Shown here one piece after another: positions 15,630 through 24,917 of a stretch of DNA of 64,000 bases. Each line of letters opens with the position of its first letter. Positions within the stretch are counted from its first letter, which is position 1. Source of the DNA: Mucilaginibacter pankratovii (lineage in GTDB: Bacteria > Bacteroidota > Bacteroidia > Sphingobacteriales > Sphingobacteriaceae); contig NZ_JACWMY010000012.1 in assembly GCF_014773265.1 (NCBI RefSeq), positions 166,240 through 230,239 on the forward strand, written 5' to 3'. The position numbers were made by a program, and so were the translations under genes. The notes under the pieces are model-generated. The model saw only the letters and a program-made list of their open reading frames with translations, was not told where the DNA came from and did not search any database.

Positions 15630-17309
15630 ATGTCTACAAACACTTATGACGCTATAGTCATTGGTTCAGGGATATCTGGCGGCTGGGCTGCAAAGGAACT
15701 GAGCGAGAAGGGATTAAAAACCATCATGTTAGAGCGCGGTAGAAATATCGAGCACATTAAAGATTATGTGAACGCCAACAAAGGGCCCTGGGAGTTCCCG
15801 CATCGTGGTGGCCGTACCCAAAAAATGATAGAGGATTACCCGGTTTTAAAGCGGGATTATCCTCTGAATGAAACAAACTTAGATTACTGGGTTGACGAAA
15901 AAGAAAGTCCGTATACCGAAATTAAACGTTTCGACTGGTTCCGTGGGTACCATGTGGGTGGCCGCTCGCTCATGTGGGGCCGTCAATCGTACCGCTGGCA
16001 CGAAACCGATTTTGAAGCAAATGCTAAAGATGGCGTTGGTGTAGACTGGCCTATCCGTTATAAAGACCTGGAGAAATGGTATAGCTATGCAGAGAAATTT
16101 GCAGGTATATCTGGTAACCGCGATGGCGTACCCATCCTTCCGGATGGCGATTTTATGCCGCCAATGGATATGAACGTTGTAGAAAAGGATGTTCAGAAAC
16201 GTTTTAAAGATTTTTATAAAGATTCTCGCCACTTTGTTATTGGCCGTACAGCTAATATTACTGTGCCGCATAACAACCGTACCAACTGCCAGTACCGCAA
16301 TAAATGCTGGTTAGGTTGTCCGTTTGGCGCGTATTTCAGCACCCAGTCGGCCACATTGCCGGCAGCTATGGCAACCGGTAACTTAACCGTTCGCCCATGG
16401 TCTATCGTAACCCGTATCCTTTACGATAAGGATACCAAGAAAGCAAAAGGCGTAGAGATAATCGATGCCGAAACCAACAAAACTTACGAATTCTACGCAA
16501 AAATTGTATTTGTTAATGCATCAGCATTAAACAGTGCCTGGGTGTTAATGAATTCGGCAACGGATGTATGGGAAGGCGGCTTAGGCAGCAGCAGCGGCGA
16601 GCTTGGCCACAACGTAATGGATCACCACTTAGGTGTTGGTGCAGGCGGCAGGATAGAAGGCTTTGAAGATAAATACTACTTTGGCCGCAGGGCAAATGGT
16701 ATCTATATACCACGTTACCGCAATTTAAATGGCGAAAAACGCGATTATATTCGTGGCTTTGGTTACCAGGGTGGCGGCAGCCGCAGCAACTGGAGTCGCG
16801 ACATCGCCGAAATGAACATTGGCGGAGCGTTTAAAGATGCCTTATCAGAACCGGGTAACTGGAGTTTTGGTATGGGCGGCTTCGGCGAAACCCTGCCATA
16901 TCACGAGAATAAGATCACATTGGATAAAACCAGGAAAGATAAATGGGGCCTTCCGATCTTAGCATTCGACGTTGAGGTAAAAGACAACGAGAAGAAAATG
17001 CGTGTAGACATGATGAACGATGCGGTAGAAATGCTGACCAACGCAGGTGTAAAAGACGTAAAAGGCTACACTACCGACGGTGTACTTGGTCGTGGTATCC
17101 ACGAGATGGGCACCGCACGTATGGGGCGCGATCCGAAAACATCGGTATTGAACGAGTGGAACCAGGTTTGGGATGCCAAAAACGTATTTGTTACGGATGG
17201 TGCAGCCATGACCTCGGCCGCTTGCCAAAACCCTTCGCTTACGTATATGGCGCTTACTGCACGTGCAGCAAACTACGCGGTAGATCAACTGAAAAAAGGC
17301 ACTCTTTAA
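15630..17309 (+). CDS. GMC-family FAD oxidoreductase, glucoside 3-dehydrogenase-like (module 2)
   Basis: 559 residues. FAD motif AIVIGSGISGGWAAKEL, GYHVGGRSLMWGRQSYRW, a cysteine cluster CQYRNKCWLGCPFGAYFS (C-x5-C-x3-C) and catalytic GIHEMGTARMG with CQNPSLTYMALTARA. No signal peptide. Clearly homologous to the module 1 enzyme but more distant from it than the third GMC enzyme at 47237. It is followed 18 bases later by a Tat-exported Idh protein and then by its probable small subunit at 18804. Same proposed chemistry (sugar ring oxidation to a keto-sugar in the periplasm); the sequence difference suggests another substrate. Confidence 0.88.
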   Translation: MSTNTYDAIVIGSGISGGWAAKELSEKGLKTIMLERGRNIEHIKDYVNANKGPWEFPHRGGRTQKMIEDYPVLKRDYPLNETNLDYWVDEKESPYTEIKRFDWFRGYHVGGRSLMWGRQSYRWHETDFEANAKDGVGVDWPIRYKDLEKWYSYAEKFAGISGNRDGVPILPDGDFMPPMDMNVVEKDVQKRFKDFYKDSRHFVIGRTANITVPHNNRTNCQYRNKCWLGCPFGAYFSTQSATLPAAMATGNLTVRPWSIVTRILYDKDTKKAKGVEIIDAETNKTYEFYAKIVFVNASALNSAWVLMNSATDVWEGGLGSSSGELGHNVMDHHLGVGAGGRIEGFEDKYYFGRRANGIYIPRYRNLNGEKRDYIRGFGYQGGGSRSNWSRDIAEMNIGGAFKDALSEPGNWSFGMGGFGETLPYHENKITLDKTRKDKWGLPILAFDVEVKDNEKKMRVDMMNDAVEMLTNAGVKDVKGYTTDGVLGRGIHEMGTARMGRDPKTSVLNEWNQVWDAKNVFVTDGAAMTSAACQNPSLTYMALTARAANYAVDQLKKGTL

Positions 17310-17326
17310 TCAATAAAGCTATCAAA

Positions 17327-18757
17327 ATGACTGAGAAGAAAGAAGAAACCCCCGCTGCCGGAGCATCCAGGCGGGATTTTATCAAGAATACCTCCCTGGC
17401 GGCAGCCGGTTTCATGATCGTTCCCCGCTTTGTTTTGGGCGGTAAAGGTTATACCGCGCCAAGTGATATGCTGAATGTTGCAGGCGTAGGTGCAGGCGGT
17501 AAAGGCGAAAGTGATATTGCCAACTTTGCCAAAAGCGGTAAAGCAAACATAGCTTACCTCTGCGATGTAGACGACCGCCGCGCGGCAAACTCTGTAAAGA
17601 AGTTCCCGAAAGCAAAATATTATAAAGACTGGCGCGAGATGCTGGATAAGGAAGCAAAAAATATCGATGCGGTGTCTGTTTCCACGCCAGATCATAACCA
17701 CGCCATTGTAGCCCTTGGCGCCATGCAATTGGGCAAACACGTTTACGTGCAAAAACCTTTAACACATGATATTTGGGAAGCACGCGAGCTTACCGCCGCT
17801 GCAAAAAAATATAAGGTAGTTACCCAAATGGGCAACCAGGGTGCATCAAACGATGGAACCCGCCAGTTGGCCGAATGGTATAACGCGGGCCTCATAGGCG
17901 ATGTGCATACCGTTTACGCCTGGACAAACCGCCCGGTATGGCCGCAGGGCATCCAATGGCCGGCCGGCAAGGCCGAAGTGCCGAAAGAGCTTGACTGGAA
18001 TCTGTGGCTGGGTACAGCGCCTTATAAAGACTATGTAGATAAACTGGTGCCGTTTAACTGGCGCGGATGGTGGGATTACGGTACCGGCGCCCTGGGCGAT
18101 ATGGGCTGCCACCTGGTAGAAGCGCCTTTCCGTGTACTTGGTTTAGAGTATGTAAAAGATGTACAGGCCAGCGTAGGTACTGTTTATGTGGATGAGTTTA
18201 AACGTGGCCGTTTCCCTGAGAGCTGCCCGCCATCGAGCCACATTACCTTAACTTTCCCTAAAACAAAGAAAACCAAAGGCGATGTAACCGTACACTGGAT
18301 GGATGGCGGTATCCAACCCGAACGCCCTGAAGAGCTTGGCCCGGATGAAAAATTCGGCGACGATGGCAACGGGACATTATTCATCGGTACAAAAGGTAAA
18401 ATGATTGCCAGCACCTATAGTTCAAATCCGCTGTTGCTGCCAACATCGCGCACAAAAGAGGTTGACGTAAAACAAACCTACGCCCGTGTAGAAGGGCAGT
18501 CGGAAGGCCACTACAAACAATGGGTAGAAGCTTGTTTGGCAGGTTACGGTAAAATGGAAGTAAGTTCTCCGTTTGAAACCGCCGGCCCGCTTACCGAAGC
18601 ATTACTGATGGCAAACCTCGCTGTTCGCGGGCACGATATTGTGCCTAAGGGCCGCCCGGAAAGCATAAAACTGCTTTGGGATAACAACGCTATGAAGGTT
18701 ACCAACTTTGATGAGGTTAACCAGTTTGTAAAACGCGAATACCGTAAAGGCTGGTAG
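17327..18757 (+). CDS. Tat-exported Gfo/Idh/MocA-family oxidoreductase
   Basis: 476 residues from the ATG at 17327; a longer frame begins inside the upstream gene and is not credible. A perfect twin-arginine motif SRRDFIK (about residues 15-21) is followed by the Rossmann domain (VAGVGAGGKGESD, CDVDD) and the family motif YVQKPLTHDIWEA, whose EKP is replaced by QKP. The C-terminal domain contains WWDYGTGALGDMGCHL, a conserved signature of the family. Members oxidise or reduce sugars with tightly held NAD(P), which suits Tat export in folded form. Sitting between a GMC gene and its small subunit, it probably acts on keto-sugars in the periplasm. Confidence 0.88.
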   Translation: MTEKKEETPAAGASRRDFIKNTSLAAAGFMIVPRFVLGGKGYTAPSDMLNVAGVGAGGKGESDIANFAKSGKANIAYLCDVDDRRAANSVKKFPKAKYYKDWREMLDKEAKNIDAVSVSTPDHNHAIVALGAMQLGKHVYVQKPLTHDIWEARELTAAAKKYKVVTQMGNQGASNDGTRQLAEWYNAGLIGDVHTVYAWTNRPVWPQGIQWPAGKAEVPKELDWNLWLGTAPYKDYVDKLVPFNWRGWWDYGTGALGDMGCHLVEAPFRVLGLEYVKDVQASVGTVYVDEFKRGRFPESCPPSSHITLTFPKTKKTKGDVTVHWMDGGIQPERPEELGPDEKFGDDGNGTLFIGTKGKMIASTYSSNPLLLPTSRTKEVDVKQTYARVEGQSEGHYKQWVEACLAGYGKMEVSSPFETAGPLTEALLMANLAVRGHDIVPKGRPESIKLLWDNNAMKVTNFDEVNQFVKREYRKGW

Positions 18758-18803
18758 TCAGTCGCACTAAATCAATAATCATTAATTCAAAATATTAAAC
18801 AAA

Positions 18804-19430
18804 ATGAACAGAAGAGACGCATTAGGCCGGGTAGGTTTGATCCTTGGAGGAACCATCATTGGCGCTGAGTTCTTTATATCGGGGTGTAAATCGGGCAGTT
18901 CGGTAAATACCGACGACCTTGCTACCCCGGAAACAACGGCATTTTTAGATGAGGTTGGCGAAACCATTCTGCCGGAAACCAGCACCCCGGGCGCTAAGGC
19001 AGCCAAGGTAGGTGCCTTTATGGCCATAATGGTAAAAGATTGCTACACCGAAGCCGATCAGAAGGTATTTAAGGAAGGTATCTCTAAACTGGATGAGGCA
19101 AGCAGCAAAAAATTCAGCAAGAAGTTTATGGAGGCAACTCCGGCGCAACGCACCGAACTTTTAACCGAACTGGATAAAGAGGCAAAAGAGTACGCCACCA
19201 AAAGAAGTGCGGACGCCGATGCCGACAAGATCAAGCACAAAGACGAGAAGGACTACAAAGCGCCGGATGTACCAAACCACTACTTCACCATGATGAAACA
19301 ATTAACCCTGCTGGGTTACTTCACATCAGAAGTAGGTGCTACTAAAGCACTGCGTTACGTACCGGTACCTGGAAAATACGATGGCAATTTCCCTTACAAA
19401 AAAGGAGACCGCGCCTGGGCACTATCATAA
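18804..19430 (+). CDS. Gluconate 2-dehydrogenase subunit 3-like lipoprotein (small subunit, module 2)
   Basis: 208 residues. It starts MNRRDALGR, a twin-arginine-like signal, and has the lipobox ISGC near residue 28. The mature protein has VGETILPETSTPGAKAAKVG and MVKDCYTEADQKVF, matching the module 1 small subunit in position and sequence. It also contains a lysine/aspartate-rich stretch near residues 128-152. By family it escorts and anchors the GMC flavoprotein at 15630. It is separated from that gene by the Idh gene, so the module order is GMC-Idh-small subunit, a mirror of module 1. Confidence 0.9.
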   Translation: MNRRDALGRVGLILGGTIIGAEFFISGCKSGSSVNTDDLATPETTAFLDEVGETILPETSTPGAKAAKVGAFMAIMVKDCYTEADQKVFKEGISKLDEASSKKFSKKFMEATPAQRTELLTELDKEAKEYATKRSADADADKIKHKDEKDYKAPDVPNHYFTMMKQLTLLGYFTSEVGATKALRYVPVPGKYDGNFPYKKGDRAWALS

Positions 19431-19556
19431 GATGCACAACGGAATCAGCGTGCGAGCCCATAATTTCCTGCAATCGATTGGGAAAATGAAAATTCGCGCC
19501 TGTAAAGCACAGATTTAAGTGGCGATGCTTTCGTTTTCAATCTAAATTTAATACTT

Positions 19557-19594
19557 TTAAGCCCACCCCTTGCATTAGCATAAGGTGGGCTTAA
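19557..19594. terminator. Perfect 11-bp hairpin between operon segments
   Basis: TTAAGCCCACC (19557-19567) pairs with GGTGGGCTTAA (19584-19594) around a 16-base loop. A short T run precedes the stem. It separates the second dehydrogenase module from the next Idh gene and may end or attenuate transcription. Confidence 0.65.
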
Positions 19595-19618
19595 ATTGCT
19601 TATCTACAACAAATACAT

Positions 19619-20788
19619 ATGAGTAAAAGAAAATTGCGCATGGGCATGATCGGCGGCGGTAAAGATGCCTTTATCGGCGCTATACACCGCATTGCCGCTA
19701 ATATGGATGGCCAGATAGAACTGGTTGCCGGCGCGCTTAGCGTTAACCCCGAATTAGCACAGGAAAGCGGCCGGATCCTTTTCCTGGATGAGGACCGTAT
19801 CTACAACACTTTTGATGAGATGTTTAAAGGCGAGGCAAACATGCCTGCCGATAAACGCATGGATTTTGTGACTATTGTTACCCCCAATTTTGCCCACTTT
19901 GCCCCGGCAATGCAAGCTTTGGAGAACGGTTACAACGTAGTGGTAGAAAAACCGGTAACCTTCACCCTCGAGGAAGCTCAACAGCTGAAAGCCAAGGTAG
20001 AAGAAACCGGCCTGATGCTATTGCTTACCCATACTTACGCCGGTTACCCGATGGTAAAAGAGGCCAAACAGATCATTAAAGATGGTTCGCTTGGTAAAGT
20101 GCGTAAAATATATGTAGAGTACATACAAGGCTGGCTTAGCCGCTTATCCGAGCGCGAAGGCAATGCACAGGCATCATGGCGTACCGACCCATCCAAATCG
20201 GGTAAAAGCGGTTGCATGGGCGATATCGGTACGCATGCCGCACACCTGGCAGAATACATCTCCGGCAAAAAAATCACCCAGTTGAATGCTTCACTTAATA
20301 TTGTAGTAGATGGCCGTATGCTGGATGATGATGGCGCTGTACTTTTACGTTTTGAAGATAACGTTACCGGCACTTTAACCGCGTCGCAAATTGCAGCCGG
20401 CGAAGAGAATGCTTTAAAGATCCGTGTTTATTGCGAAAACGGTGGTTTGGAATGGGCACAGCAGGAGCCTAACACCCTTATTGTAAAATGGACCGATAAA
20501 CCGGCTCAGATCTTACGCGCAGGCAGCGGATATACCGATAGATTATCAAGCTATACTACATCAAATTGCCGCACGCCCGGTGGTCACCCGGAGGGTTACC
20601 TGGAGGCATTTGGCAACCTGTACCGCAACTTTGCTTTGGCATTGAGCGCTAAAATAGAGGGTGTTGAACCGAAAGAAGAATGGCTGGATTTTCCGTCTAT
20701 CGAGGATGGTATCCGTGGCATGGCATTTATCAATAACGTGGTTGCATCAAACAACAGCGACCAAAAATGGACTGATTACGTTATCTAA
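19619..20788 (+). CDS. Cytoplasmic Gfo/Idh/MocA-family oxidoreductase
   Basis: 389 residues, no signal peptide. The N-terminal Rossmann domain has MGMIGGGKDAFIGAIH and the family motif VVVEKPVTFTLEEA; the C-terminal domain has SGCMGDIGTHAAHLAEYISG. NAD(P)-dependent oxidation or reduction of a sugar or keto-sugar is expected. It is followed 15 bases later by a signal-less TIM-barrel isomerase and then an MFS carrier, a set that reads as an uptake-and-processing unit in the cytoplasm. It is distinct from the Tat-exported paralogue at 17327. The motif R-M-G-M-I-G-G-G-K-D at the cofactor loop is the subfamily form. Confidence 0.88.
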   Translation: MSKRKLRMGMIGGGKDAFIGAIHRIAANMDGQIELVAGALSVNPELAQESGRILFLDEDRIYNTFDEMFKGEANMPADKRMDFVTIVTPNFAHFAPAMQALENGYNVVVEKPVTFTLEEAQQLKAKVEETGLMLLLTHTYAGYPMVKEAKQIIKDGSLGKVRKIYVEYIQGWLSRLSEREGNAQASWRTDPSKSGKSGCMGDIGTHAAHLAEYISGKKITQLNASLNIVVDGRMLDDDGAVLLRFEDNVTGTLTASQIAAGEENALKIRVYCENGGLEWAQQEPNTLIVKWTDKPAQILRAGSGYTDRLSSYTTSNCRTPGGHPEGYLEAFGNLYRNFALALSAKIEGVEPKEEWLDFPSIEDGIRGMAFINNVVASNNSDQKWTDYVI

Positions 20789-20803
20789 ATCTAACACTAC
20801 CAC

Positions 20804-21856
20804 ATGAACACTATAAAAGGGCCGGCAATATTTTTAGCGCAGTTTATAGGCAACGAAGCGCCTTTTAACGATCTAAGCTCCATTTGTAAATGGGCGGCTG
20901 GGCTGGGTTACAAAGGCGTACAGTTACCAACAAACGACGCGCGTTTTATCGACCTGCAAAAAGCAGCTGAAAGTAAAACCTATGCCGACGAGATTAAAGG
21001 CATTGTAAACGCAGCTGGCTTAGAAATTACCGAGCTATCTACCCACCTACAGGGCCAGCTGGTTGCCGTAAACCCGGCTTACGATTCATTGTTCGACGCT
21101 TTTGCGCCGGACGCCGTAAAAAACAATCCTGCAGAAAGGCAAAAATGGGCGGTGCAGCAGTTGAAATATGCTGCTAAGGCATCACAAAACCTGGGCCTGA
21201 ACGCGCATGTTACCTTTAGCGGCGCGCTAATCTGGCAAACCGTTTACCCGTGGCCGCAGCGCCCTGCAGGGCTGGTAAATACCGCTTTTACTGAGCTTGC
21301 CAAACGCTGGGAACCTATCCTCAACGTGTTTGATGAGAATGGGATAGACCTTTGCTACGAGGTACACCCGGGCGAAGACTTGCACGACGGTATCACCTAC
21401 GAAATGTTTTTGGAGAAGGTAAACAACCACAAACGCGCTTGTTTACTTTACGATCCATCGCACTTTGTGCTGCAGGCGTTAGATTACCTGGAGTACATTG
21501 ATATCTACCACGAACGCATTAAAATGTTCCACGTAAAGGATGCTGAGTTTAACCCTACCGGCAGGCAGGGCGTTTACGGTGGCTATCAGGACTGGATCAA
21601 CCGCGCAGGCCGTTTCCGTTCATTGGGCGACGGGCAGGTAGATTTTAAAGGCATCTTTAGCAAATTAACCCAATACGATTATACGGGATGGGCGGTACTG
21701 GAGTGGGAATGTGCATTAAAACATCCGGAAGACGGGGCGAGAGAAGGCGCACAGTTTATTAAGGATCACATCATCCGCGTTACCGACCGCACCTTTGATG
21801 ATTTCGCCGCATCAGGTTCTGATGAAGCTTTTAACCGTAAGCTCATCGGGCTATAA
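20804..21856 (+). CDS. Cytoplasmic sugar phosphate isomerase/epimerase-like TIM barrel
   Basis: 350 residues without a signal peptide. Xylose-isomerase-like TIM barrel with metal-site motifs CYEVHPGEDLHDG, LLYDPSHFVLQ, MFHVKDAEF and AVLEWECALKHPEDG. It begins 15 bases after the Idh gene and is followed 47 bases later by an MFS transporter. The Idh-plus-TIM-barrel pair is found in many sugar loci and is inferred to interconvert and oxidise or reduce a keto-sugar. It is longer than the Tat-exported TIM barrels of this locus (290-305 residues). Confidence 0.87.
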   Translation: MNTIKGPAIFLAQFIGNEAPFNDLSSICKWAAGLGYKGVQLPTNDARFIDLQKAAESKTYADEIKGIVNAAGLEITELSTHLQGQLVAVNPAYDSLFDAFAPDAVKNNPAERQKWAVQQLKYAAKASQNLGLNAHVTFSGALIWQTVYPWPQRPAGLVNTAFTELAKRWEPILNVFDENGIDLCYEVHPGEDLHDGITYEMFLEKVNNHKRACLLYDPSHFVLQALDYLEYIDIYHERIKMFHVKDAEFNPTGRQGVYGGYQDWINRAGRFRSLGDGQVDFKGIFSKLTQYDYTGWAVLEWECALKHPEDGAREGAQFIKDHIIRVTDRTFDDFAASGSDEAFNRKLIGL

Positions 21857-21903
21857 AATTGAGAAGAATTTAAACAACCAAACCAAAAAACCTAATTATA
21901 AAA

Positions 21904-23118
21904 ATGGCCACTACTATTAACCGTACGCAATTGTTCAGGGCGAGTTGCCTGGCGTTGCTCGTAACTTCATTATCCTTTGGTATCCGCGCGGGTATCCTTA
22001 ACGATCTCGGCATTCAGTTTCAACTGGATAAGGCGCAATTAGCTACCATTACAGCAACGGCTTTCTATGGCTTCCCTATTGCCGTGGTAATAGGCGGCTT
22101 TATAGTTGATTTAATTGGCATGAAAAGGCTTCTGGTGATCGCTTTTCTTTTTCATTTGCTTGGTATCGTTCTTACCATTTTCGCCTCCGGTTACTGGACG
22201 TTGTTTATCTCCACATTCCTTATCGGTATAGCCAACGGAACGGTAGAAGCTGCTTGCAACCCACTGGTTACTGCACTTTATACCGAAGAGAAAACCACTA
22301 AATTAAGTCACTTCCATTTATGGTTCCCCGGCGGTATTGTTATAGGCACTTTATTGGTAACTCTACTCAAACAATTCGGCATCGGCTGGCAGGTACAGGT
22401 TGGGCTAATGCTGATCCCTACCGCTATATACGGATACCTATTCTCTAAATTAGATTTTCCGCCAACCGAGCGCGTTGCATCAGGCGTAAGCACTGCGGGC
22501 ATGTACAAAGCATTGTTAAATCCACTGTTTATCTTCATGCTTATCTGCATGTTCGGCACAGGTATTACTGAATTATTTACAGGACAGTGGATAGATGTAC
22601 TATTGAGAAATGTAAGCAGCAACGCATTATTGCTTTTAACGCTCGAAACCGGGGTTATGGTAGTAGGCAGGGCATTTGCCAAACCAATTTTAAAGCAGTT
22701 TTCGCCGCAGATGGTGCTCCTCATATCTACCATATTGGCTGCAACCGGACTTTATTTGCTCAGCACCTCAACAGGTAATGTAATATTTGTTGCAGCTATC
22801 ATATTTGGTATGGGCGTTTGCTTCTTCTGGCCAATGATGCTGGGCTTTGTAAATACCAATCTGCCAAAAACAGGTGCTTTAGGTTTAAACCTGATGGGCG
22901 GAGCTGGTATGTTCGCGGTATCGTTATTTATGATCTTTATGGGCAAGTATTACGATAACATTGTTAAGGAAGCGGGTGGCAACAATACCTTGGCCGGTGT
23001 GAAAGTATTACAGGCTACACTGGTAATACCAATTGTTTTAATTGTAGCTTTTGCCGGGTTAGTGCTATATATGCGCAGCAAGAATAAAACAACGCCCATA
23101 GCCGATCCGGTTGTTTAA
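21904..23118 (+). CDS. MFS transporter, sugar-type
   Basis: 404 residues with about 12 hydrophobic helices in two halves, split by a charged loop near residues 185-200 (SKLDFPPTERVA). The A-motif-like segment GGFIVDLIGMKRLL lies between helices 2 and 3. It is an inner-membrane secondary carrier. Placement directly after a signal-less Idh/TIM-barrel pair suggests it imports their substrate, perhaps a 3-keto-sugar formed in the periplasm. The transported compound cannot be read from the sequence. Confidence 0.85.
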   Translation: MATTINRTQLFRASCLALLVTSLSFGIRAGILNDLGIQFQLDKAQLATITATAFYGFPIAVVIGGFIVDLIGMKRLLVIAFLFHLLGIVLTIFASGYWTLFISTFLIGIANGTVEAACNPLVTALYTEEKTTKLSHFHLWFPGGIVIGTLLVTLLKQFGIGWQVQVGLMLIPTAIYGYLFSKLDFPPTERVASGVSTAGMYKALLNPLFIFMLICMFGTGITELFTGQWIDVLLRNVSSNALLLLTLETGVMVVGRAFAKPILKQFSPQMVLLISTILAATGLYLLSTSTGNVIFVAAIIFGMGVCFFWPMMLGFVNTNLPKTGALGLNLMGGAGMFAVSLFMIFMGKYYDNIVKEAGGNNTLAGVKVLQATLVIPIVLIVAFAGLVLYMRSKNKTTPIADPVV

Positions 23119-23184
23119 ATAAATTATTCACCGTAAATTAAAAATTGTATTTTTCGGAATTCAAAAAATCAAACATATAACTCC

Positions 23185-23613
23185 ATGAAAAAAGTATTTA
23201 TCGTTTTAGGCATCAGTTTAGTAATTGCAGCGTGTGGCGGCCCAAAACCTGGTGAATCTGAAGGTGGTGACACTACCACAGCAACTAATTCGGCAGCAAA
23301 AGCAGCAGAACCTAACGTAGACACCGCTGTTAATAAAATAGGCACAGATGCTCCGGCAAGTGCAACAGCCAAGGGTGCAAGTTTAATTGCAGGCGCAGAT
23401 TGTACCACCTGCCATAAAGATCATCAAAAAATTGTAGGTCCTGCGTTTGCAGACATCGCCAAAAAATACACTGCTGCTGACGAAGAAAAATTAGCTAAGA
23501 AAGTGATAGCAGGCGGCAGCGGTAACTGGGGCGATATTGCCATGAGCCCGCACCCGGCTATAAAGCTGGAGGATGCTAAGGAAATGGTGAAGTATATTTT
23601 ATCGGTAAAATAA
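23185..23613 (+). CDS. Cytochrome c lipoprotein
   Basis: 142 residues. Lipoprotein signal with lipobox IAAC near residue 17, an alanine/threonine-rich linker (residues 20-65), then a class I cytochrome c domain of c551/552 type: haem motif CTTCH, GPAFADIAKKY, and the probable axial methionine in WGDIAMSPHP, ending AKEMVKYILSVK. Periplasmic and lipid-anchored. In glucoside 3-dehydrogenase systems a cytochrome c takes the electrons of the flavoprotein, so this protein is the best candidate acceptor for the GMC enzymes of the locus. It could pass them on to a terminal oxidase encoded elsewhere. Confidence 0.92.
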   Translation: MKKVFIVLGISLVIAACGGPKPGESEGGDTTTATNSAAKAAEPNVDTAVNKIGTDAPASATAKGASLIAGADCTTCHKDHQKIVGPAFADIAKKYTAADEEKLAKKVIAGGSGNWGDIAMSPHPAIKLEDAKEMVKYILSVK

Positions 23614-23659
23614 GCTTCTGCCAACTCCGAAAGACCAATTTTTGAAACTAAAATAAATT

Positions 23660-24913
23660 ATGAACTTAACAACACGCGTTAAGTTATCTACTATGATGTT
23701 CCTCCAGTTTTTTATCTGGGGCGCATGGTTTGTAACTATGGGAACCTACCTGGGTAAAACACTGGGTGCGAGCGGAACGCAGAATGCTACTGCTTATTCA
23801 AGCCAGTCGTGGGGGGCCATTATAGCGCCGTTTATCATCGGTTTAATTGCCGATCGTTATTTCTCCGCCCAAAAGGTTTTAGGTGTTTTACACCTTACCG
23901 GTGCGGCGCTTTTATACTACATTACTACTATCCCCAATTTTGATGGGTTTTTACCCGTTATTTTTGCTTACATGATCGTTTATATGCCAACGCTCGCGCT
24001 GGTAAACTCGGTATCGTTTAAGCAAATGACCAACCCAAGCAAAGAGTTCCCGCCAATCCGTATCCTCGGTACTTTCGGCTGGATAGTTGCCGGTACGGTT
24101 ATTGGCTGGTTAGGTTGGGAGCAAAGCAACTCGCTGGTGCTTACCTTCAAAATGGCGGCCGTAGCGTCTTTAATTTTAGGCTTGTTAAGCTTCTCGCTTC
24201 CGTCAACCCCTCCGGCAAAAAAGGGGCAGAAATCAAGCATGAGCGATATCTTGGGCCTGGATGCTATCGGGCTTTTAAAGAATTCCTCTTACCTGGTATT
24301 CTTCCTTGCCTCTATAGCCATTTGCGTGCCCCTGGCGTTTTACTATAATTTTACAAACCCTTTCCTCAACGAAGTGGGGATGCAAAAGGCCGCCTTTATC
24401 CAATCATTCGGCCAGTGGTCCGAATTGGGCTTTATGGCGCTGATGCCTTTATTTTTTGTACGCCTGGGCGTTAAAAAGATGCTGGCAATAGGTATGCTTG
24501 CGTGGGTATTGCGTTACGTATTCTTTGCCTATGGTGATGCAGGCTCCAACTATTGGATGCTGATAGCCGGTATAGTACTACACGGCGTTTGCTACGATTT
24601 CTTCTTCGTAACCGGGCAAATTTATACCGATAACCTGGCAGGCGAACGCTTTAAAAGTGCTGCGCAGGGCTTTATTACCCTGGCTACGTACGGCGTGGGT
24701 ATGCTTATTGGTTCGTACATCTCCGGGCCGATAGTAGACAAATGGAAGGTATCAGAAACTACACACAATTGGCAAACCATTTGGTTGATACCAGGCGGTA
24801 TAGCCGCTGTTGTGTTACTGGTGTTCCTGATCTTTTTTAAGGATAAAAACCAAATACAAACTAAACCCTCTTTAGAAATTGATGGCGAGCCTGAAGGCCG
24901 TTTAGAAGTTTAA
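23660..24913 (+). CDS. MFS transporter of the nucleoside:H+ symporter (NupG-like) type
   Basis: 417 residues, about 12 transmembrane helices. Family features: MMFLQFFIWGAWFVTMGTYL at the start, GLIADRYFSAQKVLG, and HGVCYDFFFVTGQIYTDN in the second half, all typical of the NupG/XapB-like branch. In Bacteroidota sugar loci such proteins sit beside Idh/TIM-barrel genes, so a sugar or glycoside may be the cargo in place of a nucleoside. Its stop is only 4 bases before the next ATG, so it is in one operon with the isomerase at 24918. Confidence 0.87.
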   Translation: MNLTTRVKLSTMMFLQFFIWGAWFVTMGTYLGKTLGASGTQNATAYSSQSWGAIIAPFIIGLIADRYFSAQKVLGVLHLTGAALLYYITTIPNFDGFLPVIFAYMIVYMPTLALVNSVSFKQMTNPSKEFPPIRILGTFGWIVAGTVIGWLGWEQSNSLVLTFKMAAVASLILGLLSFSLPSTPPAKKGQKSSMSDILGLDAIGLLKNSSYLVFFLASIAICVPLAFYYNFTNPFLNEVGMQKAAFIQSFGQWSELGFMALMPLFFVRLGVKKMLAIGMLAWVLRYVFFAYGDAGSNYWMLIAGIVLHGVCYDFFFVTGQIYTDNLAGERFKSAAQGFITLATYGVGMLIGSYISGPIVDKWKVSETTHNWQTIWLIPGGIAAVVLLVFLIFFKDKNQIQTKPSLEIDGEPEGRLEV

Positions 24914-24917
24914 CAAT

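Noticed and set aside
17156..17326. Longer N-terminus for the Idh protein
   Set aside because: It lies inside the upstream GMC gene in another frame, while the ATG at 17327 starts right before a good Tat signal.
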